Shown: positions 37,301-64,000 of the stretch, one piece after another
How the letters are laid out: every line of letters starts with the position of its first letter
Numbering within the stretch: the first letter of the stretch is position 1
Source of the DNA: Dreissena polymorpha
Taxonomy: Eukaryota > Mollusca > Bivalvia > Myida > Dreissenidae
Length of the DNA: 64,000 nt
NCBI RefSeq assembly: GCF_020536995.1
Contig: NC_068357.1
Span: 56,132,140-56,196,139, forward strand
Reading direction: 5' to 3'
Program-made: the position numbers and the translations under genes
Notes under the pieces: model-generated
The model's database searches: none
Seen by the model: the letters and a program-made list of their open reading frames with translations, nothing else
What the model was told of the DNA's origin: nothing

Positions 37301-37742
37301 CATGTAAAATCAAGTAATGAGTCCATTTTACGGTACTGTTGTCATTGATATTTATGAGTTTATTTGCATGCGTAGGGTGTATTCATCGGAAAATAAAAGA
37401 TGGGTTACGTGACCGGATTATCCCATCATAATGCTGCGTTTATTTTCAAATGTGAAAGTTGTATTTGTAATGCTATTTAAATGACATATGATCTTTGTTT
37501 CAGAGCTTATCAACAACTTCATCTGTAGTCATATGCGCGTCCTCGAATTTTTTACAGAGTCCATCAATTCCGCCTGCCAATTCAAAGCCTCCCTATGTCC
37601 GCACATCGACGCAACCTCTTGGATGCAATGTCAGGACTGTCAGAATGGCGCATGCGCCAAAATGGGTTTCCACGTAGACCCTACGTCCAAACCGGGCAGC
37701 TACTTCCTATTGACAAATCCATCGTCGCCTTATTGCTACTAG
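25302..37742 (+). CDS. Pancreatic-lipase-family secreted lipase, 356 residues, six exons
   Basis: Exons: 25302-25356, 30656-30963, 31326-31557, 31811-31927, 36785-36904 and 37504-37742; 1071 bp, all GT-AG, stop TAG. Exon 1 encodes the signal peptide [17 protein letters not shown] and ends in phase 1, as exon 2 requires. CFGTLGCF (30-37) is the family N-terminal motif. IIHGY with H100-G101 forms the oxyanion region. The nucleophile elbow [10 protein letters not shown] has Ser178, [11 protein letters not shown] has Asp201, and [10 protein letters not shown] has His287: the full Ser-Asp-His triad. DFYPNGG and the Cys-rich lid/loop region ([15 protein letters not shown]) are also typical. The protein stops after the alpha/beta-hydrolase domain with no PLAT domain, as in PLA1-like and insect members. 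It should hydrolyse acylglycerols or phospholipids outside the cell. Intron 1 is 5.3 kb and intron 4 is 4.9 kb with a DIRS-like fossil. Exon 1 is the least certain; its ATG context is weak. Confidence 0.88.
25357..27119. other. Lipase intron 1, first part
   Basis: AT-rich, no gene seen. The one notable item is the hairpin at 26739-26770. Confidence 0.5.
26739..26770. other. Short near-perfect GC-rich hairpin
   Basis: TTTAGATGGGCGC, loop TTTA, GCGCCCGTCTAAA: a 13-bp stem with one T/G mismatch, in AT-rich intron DNA. No run of T follows, and no function is assigned. Confidence 0.7.
27120..28322 (+). repeat. Diverged direct duplication inside lipase intron 1
   Basis: 27120-27445 and 27960-28322 align along their length, from TTGTTTATATTCACAG through ATACGATAGACAAC-like to TGTGTGTTA...CAAACCA...CATTAG. 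A third partial copy (about 27820-27930) carries only the first part. Non-coding. Confidence 0.7.
28480..28681. mobile_element. Short MITE, about 200 bp
   Basis: Inverted ends CGTCATGCGAAAATGGGTCT and its complement (AGACCCATTTTCACATGACG). No ORF. A target duplication is not obvious. Family unassigned. Confidence 0.7.
28682..30655. other. Lipase intron 1, last part
   Basis: No gene or repeat recognised. A pyrimidine tract, TTTTATTTTTTCATCAG, leads into the exon 2 acceptor at 30654-30655. Confidence 0.5.
33140..33305. repeat. Four spaced copies of a 21-bp motif
   Basis: TTGCTTTCTTTTTTGCAAGT or close variants at about 33154, 33212, 33254 and 33283, separated by unlike AT-rich spacers. The minus frame gives a repeated LAKKKAR heptad. 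Whether it is ever translated is unknown. Confidence 0.65.
33570..34690 (-). mobile_element. DIRS-like retrotransposon fossil (partial)
   Basis: In minus orientation, 34137-34442 shows the RNase H-type signature [14 protein letters not shown] with a WSNDD...STYRIL continuation. 33568-33813 shows [15 protein letters not shown], a motif found after RNase H in tyrosine-recombinase (DIRS-class) elements. Upstream (34450-34690) is the usual RT/RNase H linker. A partial, broken copy with several breaks; old, judging from its decay. Ends not found. It lies in lipase intron 4. Confidence 0.6.
34700..36784. other. Lipase intron 4, remainder
   Basis: AT-rich, no gene recognised. Short open frames near 35009-35250 and 36027-36212 look random. 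Confidence 0.5.
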
Positions 37743-38108
37743 AGATATATGTATTAAAACATGTATATAATTAACGCAAGCCGGATTTTATGTTCGGACT
37801 ATAATAGTTCCATAGATGATACTAATAGCAAATTCGTTTTTCTTACGTTGCCAATTGTTTCCCCTCAATTTTATGAGATTAAGCCTGACTAAAGATGGAG
37901 GGATTGGGGGCGCTGCAAATGGTTAGGGTAAATTATGTCGCGGACAATCTTCGAATGGTTAACTTTGTACATTGCAAGTGACTTAAAGTTGCTGTTTTCA
38001 CTTTAGCGCTTACATTCAATCGTCCACTCAGCATATTTTCCACGAGGAATGTTCTTTATTTAAACTAATTAGATGTTAATATTAAATATAAATGACTGTA
38101 TATTACTT

Positions 38109-38114
38109 AATAAA
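38109..38114 (+). terminator. Candidate lipase polyadenylation signal
   Basis: AATAAA about 370 bp after the lipase stop codon, followed by a TGTGTGTGTCT stretch that could act as the downstream element. Confidence 0.45.
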
Positions 38115-39596
38115 AATAATAAATAAGCAATACAAATACGATGTGTGTGTCTATATTTACCTTTTTACACAACAAAAAGGAAATTTATAAAAAAAGGATG
38201 TTATCATGGATTGAAGGTGGGCACATATTTTCAAAAGGTGGGACATAAACATTGAAGGCCTGCACCATTATTTCATTTTTTTTCCAGTAAATTTATTAAA
38301 TTTGCGCTATTCACCACTAACATGTAGTTGACTTGCTAAAACAATTCGAATGAAAAATAAAGAAATAATAAAACACCTAATGGTTAAATACTATTTTATT
38401 CGGTCTGGTGGTATATCCACAGACCAATTTATCACTTTTTATATCATGTGTTTTGGTTTGTTAAATAACATTGAATGATACAGTGTATAACATCCATCGC
38501 GATTTAAAATAAATTGTCATTTACTTAGTAATCACTTTTTGCTTTTCAGCTACTAGATGTTTTGATAATTTGCATTTTTACATGCATCTATGTTCGCATT
38601 GAATTCTTATACTTTATAAGTATAATCATGGATTTATTGTTAATAAAAAATATAATCTATTAAATATTTGTATATGACCGTGGTTTGATCGAGCGGAAAA
38701 CGTTTTTGTTCTGGAGACACATGGTCTTCAAGATGCGATGCCTACTCTGTCAGACCGATCATGTATAACAAAATAGCAATGTTCAACATTATCTGTGTGA
38801 TCTTTACAATACACTTTTGCAAGTAACGCTTTAGCTCAAGACAAGGCATTAATTTACCAGTTCCACCAATCGCTGTACATCTGGAATTAACAGAAGTAAA
38901 CTGCTTTCCTTCCCCGCCATGCTGCGCCCAACCTCTCAATCGTGCATTGTTGTGCATCGACGTTATGTACTGCCGCGCACTTCAAACTTTGTATTAACAA
39001 CACACTCTTTGGAGTGATGATTCTTTGAAACGCAACAATTAAAACATGTATTTTTTTGAAACAATAAAATTTTCTTATCATTTTATGACTTGATTCTAAA
39101 CACTTTACTCTGAATCAAACTATGATTAGCATTATGAATTGGTCACAATTTTTCACTTTTTACACTCTCGGTTTTTGCTGGTACATCAGTGTTCTTGAAA
39201 TCAAACTACTTTTTTGCGAAGACTGATGTGACATCGCTTCTGTGATAGCGGTCTTCTGTAAGGTCATATCTAAAACTAGGATCATTCCTAATTTTGACTA
39301 GTTCGTTAACGAAGTCAACCACAACTGCATATGGAGGGGAAATACAACCTCTGTTTTTTATATGAGCTTGCACAAATAGCCCATTTTTCTTATATTCTTG
39401 GTGGCAATTTGGATGCAATTAGAGACACGCCTACAAATGATTCAAAGCTGGACACAGAGTTTGAATAACTGTGATCTTGCTTTAGTCATTGGATTTGAAC
39501 CAACATATCCGATAGATCATAAAGTTGCCGTGGTTCTCGTATTGTAATCTCTGGAAACGAATCTAATTTATTAATTACTTAGCTGTATTTATGTGT
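38115..39596. other. Intergenic region with one unassigned minus-strand ORF
   Basis: The minus frame 39206-39418 (70 codons; contains PPYAVVVDFVNELVKIRND) has a protein-like composition, but I cannot connect it to splice sites or a family. Otherwise no feature. Confidence 0.35.
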
Positions 39597-39852
39597 CTTG
39601 TTCTGAGAAAACTGGGCTTAATTTATGTGCGTAAAGTGTCGTCCCGGATTAGCCTGTGCAGTCCGCACAGGCTAATCAGGGACGACACTTTCCGCTTAAA
39701 CTTGATTTTCGGTAAGAAGGGACTTCCTTCAAACTAAAAATACCATAACAGCGGAAAGTGTCGTCCCTGATTAGCCTGTGCGGACTGCACAGGCTAATCT
39801 GAGACGACACTTTACGCACATGAATAAAGCCCAGTTTTCACAGAACAAGACG
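39597..39852. mobile_element. Fold-back element, copy 5 (best preserved)
   Basis: The cleanest copy of the family. TGTCTTGTTCTGAGAAAACT at the left mirrors the right end. Both inner hairpins (ATTAGCCTGTGC with GCACAGGCTAAT) are exact, and so are the CGTCCCTGATTAGCC blocks. Reads almost identically from either end. Confidence 0.9.
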
Positions 39853-39871
39853 CATATTCTCTGCGACTCGA

Positions 39872-40081
39872 TATCTTTCATCTAACCTAGACCAATCTTT
39901 CATCTAACCTAGACCAATCTTTCATCTAACCTAGACCAATCTTTCATCTAACCTAGACCAATCTTTCATCTAACCTAGACCAATCTTTTATCTAACCTAG
40001 ACCAATCTTTCATCTAACCTCTAGACCGATCTTTCATCTAACCTCTAGACCGATCTTTCATCTAACCTAGACCAATCTTTT
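39872..40081. repeat. 22-bp tandem array, about 9.5 copies
   Basis: Unit ATCTTTCATCTAACCTAGACCA, written as ATCTTTCATCTAACC plus TAGACCA. Two units carry an extra CT. It starts about 20 bp after fold-back copy 5. Confidence 0.93.
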
Positions 40082-41179
40082 TTCAAACTAGCCTCTTGGT
40101 TATGAATATATGCACTTTTTAAGGCAACGACTTGCTTCTTGGACTTTTTACCTAAATATGTTATCATTAAGTCAATTTGTTCTGAAAAAGAAACACTTAA
40201 AACTGTTTTTACCAATATGAAAGTCGACATACCGTTAACTTTGTGTCTGAAAAGTATTATTGGCATGGATGCAGTTTCAAAACGCAGTGTTGTCAAATGT
40301 GAAAGTTTACCGCGCAATAACAAGCGAGTGTATAAATTATAACTAAAATTTAAAATGCAATACACTGCACGTCAACTAATAAGATTTCAAACGTTCCCTT
40401 TTATTTTCAAAGTTTTGAAAACCGAACACTTGGCAAGGTACTGCTATTTGTAAGTTTTGTATTTTTAAAAGCGCGTGGATCATAAAGAAATGTGCCAATA
40501 TATTGCATTAGTAATCAAACATATTTTGTCTCTTGATATGGAAAATTCAAATATTATAAATATTATTTATGATTATGGGATTTTTGTTTTGATATTCACG
40601 AACATATGGCGATATATAGATATATTGATGCCAGGATTCCTTAGTTGTTGTGCAAATATACTGCGGTAATAAACGAAGCCGTGCAGAACAATGTATTTCA
40701 TAAAAGCGATATGACCTAATATACATGTACATGCTGTCGAACGAAAGACACTAACAGTTTTGCTTTCCTCATTTTATATATTGTATTGCTAATAATTGTG
40801 ATTGTAAAAGTGAGAATAATCGAGATTAAATGTCATAAAAATGTAAAATCCTCGATTTCTTCGCTAATTTACGTAACAGCAATATCTCTTGCTGAAATAT
40901 ATATCTATATTTTTTTATAAGAGGAGTTGCAAACATCAAAGTATGCTTGGTTGGATTCTATGGTACCTCTTAATGATGTTTAGCTTAACTTTGGTGAGGA
41001 GCGCATACAATACAATGAACATGTTATCATAAATATCTGCCCTCGTAAATTCTTAAATCATGTGCAAAGATAAGAATTTTTATCATGTCATGACATTCCT
41101 ACGTAACAGAAAACAATTAGTTTTGGGGATTCTGCCCATTCATTTCATTTGTTTATCCGCAAATAAAATTGACTTATTA
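40082..41179. other. Intergenic, nothing recognised
   Basis: AT-rich. A 106-codon minus frame (40045-40365) starts inside the 22-bp array and has no family signature. Confidence 0.45.
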
Positions 41180-41180
41180 T

Positions 41181-41275
<95 letters not shown>

Positions 41276-41330
41276 CGTGCGTGCGTGTGTGAGTGCGTGC
41301 GTGCGTGCGTATGTGTGTGTGTGTGTGTAG
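41180..41330. repeat. (TG)n microsatellite with TGCG variants
   Basis: Dinucleotide run of about 150 bp with TGCG interruptions toward its 3' end, directly abutting fold-back copy 6. The Cys-Val open frames over it are artefacts. Confidence 0.95.
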
Positions 41331-41592
41331 GGGGTCATGCTCTGTGTAAAGGAGGGTTAATGAACGTGCGTAAAGTGTCGTTCCAGATAAGCCTGTGCAG
41401 TCCACTCAGGCTAATCAGGGACGACACTTTCCGCTTTTATATTTTTCGTGTACAGAAAGTCTCTTCTTAGTAAAAATCCACTTAAGGCGGAAAGCGTCGT
41501 CCCTGATTAGCATGTGCGGACTGCACAGGCTAATCTTCGACGATACTATACGCACATGCAGTAAACCCCCTTTTCACAGAGCGTGGCTCATG
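41331..41592. mobile_element. Fold-back element, copy 6
   Basis: Starts GGGGTCATGCTCTGTGTAAA and ends with the complement of ATGAGCCACGCTCTGTGAAA. Contains both ATTAGCCTGTG hairpins with a few substitutions. Inserted at the end of a TG microsatellite. Confidence 0.85.
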
Positions 41593-44239
41593 TATATCAA
41601 GTATGTATATATCAAAATCAATATATTCCAACTTACCAACATACAACGTACTCTTTTTCTTCCTCATATACGGTGAACGAAACTATTTATTTCATAATCA
41701 TATATGTTCCCATACTGAAAGGATGTACATTTTGACGACAGGTAAATGTATAATAATTATTTAAATAATATTACTTATTAAGATTGTGTTTAATATTGTC
41801 ATATATTCTTGATAAAGTATTTCTTTCGTAACAAATAAATATATATTTTTTTGTTTTATAAATCAAGATTTACCTTCAATTTAGGAGGTGTAAGCTCAAA
41901 CAAGACGATTTACTATTTTTATTTTCGCATACGCTGAAATTACTCGCCTATTCAACCCGCAATAGCTCGTAGTAAACATACGCTAAGTAGGAATTGTAAG
42001 TAGTTGGGCATTAACAGATACATACTTTAGCACATTAACTTCTCTCTTAGACGAATATCGTATTTTCATAAAGTTGGATAACATAATAATATTATTTCAT
42101 AGGCAATTGAATTTGATTTAAATGCGTACTTGTAAATACTCACATTTATCTTCCGCATGTAAATACTCACATGTATCTTCCGCGTGTAGATCAAACGAGT
42201 TTCGGTTTAACAGTTTTTACCCTTCCTGGTTGACTGTTTCGCATAAACAAATGAATCATTGATGGCCGTATATTGCGTAGTGGATATGTTTTCCGGGTTC
42301 GATCCCCATTTTTATTTCCCACAAAGACACCGAGTACTGGGTCTGCACAGGAAACGAAATCGGAAGCATTTAAATAAGCATAAGGCTTATACAATCGAGC
42401 TAAAATAAATAGTTTAAAACTTACCTGGCGTGGTTTGCAGTCATACTTTAATTTGCTACATGAGTGGCCACAATTCAAATGCGAAATTAATTACTTACGA
42501 TCTATTTACAAATATTTACAAATGTACTTTTAACTATTAAGTAACACATCATGATTTTACTGAATTTTTGTCACAAAAAGCCTTATCGCACTTAGACAAA
42601 ATCCCCCGACATAAACTTGCATCTACTGACAAATATGAATTGAGCAAAAATCGTCTTTATTAGTATATGTACGTTGTAATCATATTTGGTGGTGTTTGCG
42701 GGGATATGTAATTTGCAATTTTCCTTTGCATCCGTTGCGATAACATGTGTTCGTCGGTAAATTAAATTGTTAAATTGTTGAAAATTTGCTAATTGAAAGT
42801 TCATCGAGAATTTGTTGTAATGCATTTCAATACGTCAACGACATGCTCCTAAATATGAATGATTTCCGGGCGTTACTAAGTTTTATAAATCAAAGCAAAT
42901 CAAAAGCATCCAAACATCTACGTCGTATTTTAGTATATACTCTGCTCTGATTGCTGGAGAATGGATGCGAACTAAGGGATACAAACTATTGGGATACAAT
43001 GGCTAATACTATCACGAGTTCCAACGATGTAAACCACAAATGCCAAAACTGTGAAAAATACTCATATTTTCGATATTTTTAGGCATAGCAGGGATCTCGC
43101 TGGCTCAAAAAGTTAATTGTCGCCTCTTAATTTCGCCAATTTTAAAAAATTGTCGCCATTATTTTGTTAATTAATTTGGCCACAATTCAGTTTCTATTTA
43201 AACATTCTTTTCGCCATTTCATATAATAAACTGCACCCATGTGATATAAACGTAGCAAAACGAGTTTAACATGTAAGGAACTATTCTATTTAAAACACAT
43301 ATATTATGTATTTCAAATTATCAAATACCGGGTAATGTTAATTGCTGCCAACATTGTTCATTGTTTTGCACAGTCGCGAACATGTATGACAATATAAAAA
43401 ATAACACAATTCTTGCAGATGACTACATTTTTCTTCAAATGAAGATGTGAATCTGTTGGTATCACAACCATCTGACTATTATTTATGATAAAATCCATCA
43501 TGACAAAGGACAGTCAGTTTACTAAGGTTCCGAATTAAATCCGGACATAATTTGCCTCTTTGTCTAAGGTCACACTTATTTGAAATCAAAGTACACAAGT
43601 GTCCCAAAATGCTCTGTTATTTTATTTGTTTTTATTTTTGAATTGGAACTTAACCTATTGTTAAAAAACGTTTCAAAATAAAAACTAGTCAAAAGATAGA
43701 AAAGTTAGTTGTGTTATTCCGGTGTTCAAATATAAGTTAACCATTAACTTTAACATATATGTTACTCTCTTACACAGTTTCCATACTGAATATATTCTAC
43801 CTCAGACCTCTCTGCTCATAAATGCCTGGTTGGTTAGTTCGGACAGTTAATTATTGCACAGTGAAAGTTCATATAAACATATAATATATGTTATGTATAT
43901 AGAAGAAAGAATCGAGAATGATTCATACAAATACAAAACAGAAATACTTCTTAATGCTATAACTAACTTAACATGCATGATTGTAAATGAAAAACATGCA
44001 AGTAATTAGATTTCTATTTGTAGCTCCAAATACTTTCTAAAAATTGACCAGCGAATTACTTCCGCTCTAGAAAAACCCCTACATAACCTGAAACCAAGTT
44101 ACAGGTTACACTCTACCAAGTTTTTTAAGTATAATAACATGTTTAAATTATTATGTCTTAATACAATGCCTATTGCATAGCGTTGTGCGGCAATATTTTA
44201 CCATGACGTGATTACAAATACAAAATATGTTTTTGAAGG
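41593..44239. promoter_or_regulatory. Intergenic region and 5' flank of the HEPN-kinase gene
   Basis: No gene recognised. The 95-codon minus ORF at 42191-42478 spans a GGGATCGAACCCGG motif and is probably repeat-derived. The HEPN-kinase promoter should be near 44.0-44.2 kb, but no core element stands out. Confidence 0.4.
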
Positions 44240-60902
<16,663 letters not shown>

Positions 60903-61100
60903 GAATTCATCGATCGAACATCTAACATGTAAGACTTTATAAATGGACAACCATATGATATCCTATCTTGTGTATGCTAAGTGTTTGTTTGAAAAGTTTC
61001 AAACTAAATTAATTAATTAAAAAAACTTAAATATAGCTACAAACCATGTTAGCATATAATATAGTTTTACCTTTTAACCATATTCTAAAGGAAGTTTGGC

Positions 61101-61106
61101 GATAAT
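61101..61106 (+). terminator. Candidate polyadenylation signal after kinase cassette A
   Basis: AATAAA about 200 bp after the TAA at 60900-60902 and 30 bp before the first exon of cassette B. If used, transcripts ending here carry cassette A only. Confidence 0.4.
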
Positions 61107-61136
61107 AAAGTTAACTATTTTATATTGTATCTATAG

Positions 61137-63792
<2,656 letters not shown>

Positions 63793-64000
63793 TAATCGTT
63801 ACTAGATTTCTTGATCAAGATATTTGACCATCAATGATATCTACATACGTATGGTTTGACGGGAATTCATTCTTGGGATGAAAATATTCATGTAAGGACA
63901 CTTTGTATTTATGTGTTTATTTGTTGCACCCATATTTTGATGTAAATCCTGCTCAGAGTTTTATCTACTTTTATGCAAAAACAGGCATAGCCTGTGAACT
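63793..64000. other. 3' flank of kinase cassette B
   Basis: Presumed 3' UTR; no AATAAA before the window ends. Confidence 0.5.

Noticed and set aside
40045-40365. 106-codon minus-strand ORF
   Set aside because: Begins in the 22-bp satellite and has no family features.
41060-41470. Cys-Val and His-Thr ORFs
   Set aside because: Translation of the TG microsatellite running into a fold-back element.
42191-42478. 95-codon minus-strand ORF
   Set aside because: Spans a GGGATCGAACCCGG word typical of tRNA-derived repeats; no domain recognised.

Overview
Eukaryotic nuclear DNA, AT-rich, with small exons, long introns, GT-AG splice junctions and dense short repeats. The protein families and repeats fit a bivalve mollusc, probably a Dreissena-like mussel. 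That placement is inference from repeat character, not a database match. I found no bacterial operon, CRISPR array, rRNA gene or functional tRNA gene.

Layout. (1) 1-3257 (+): last four exons of a gene with a C76-like (tegument-type) ubiquitin-protease fold. The splice donor of its third visible exon is copied four times in tandem. (2) 3354-6668: a very large imperfect palindrome. It carries an exon-like reading frame in each arm and a younger palindrome nested in the left arm only. (3) 6.8-10.5 kb: small DNA transposons and repeats, including a clean Mutator-type MITE with a 9-bp target duplication. (4) 11480-15330 (-): a complete three-exon, 831-residue single-pass membrane mucin built on a 14-residue repeat. 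(5) 16.9-24.9 kb: satellites with units of about 144, 64 and 47 bp, fold-back elements, a TIR element carrying a Leu/Ser-tRNA-like insert, and the 3' end of an unrecognised minus-strand gene (19081-19823). (6) 25302-37742 (+): a complete six-exon, 356-residue pancreatic-lipase-family enzyme with intact Ser-Asp-His triad. A DIRS-like fossil lies in one of its introns. (7) 39.6-41.6 kb: further fold-back copies and tandem repeats. (8) 44240-63792 (+): an eight-exon gene joining a DZIP3-like HEPN module to a degenerate Src-type tyrosine kinase domain. A second kinase cassette with the same exon plan, degenerate in different residues, follows it directly. Introns here hold a DIRS-like fossil, a reverse-transcriptase fragment with a long 3' tail, an inverted LINE fragment and a TA-flanked MITE.

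The most interesting locus is the HEPN/tandem pseudokinase gene. Exon phases would let the second cassette be spliced to the HEPN module in place of the first, or after it. Exon models come from frame, phase and splice-site continuity read by eye. They are internally consistent (each completed CDS is a multiple of three) but not supported by transcripts.
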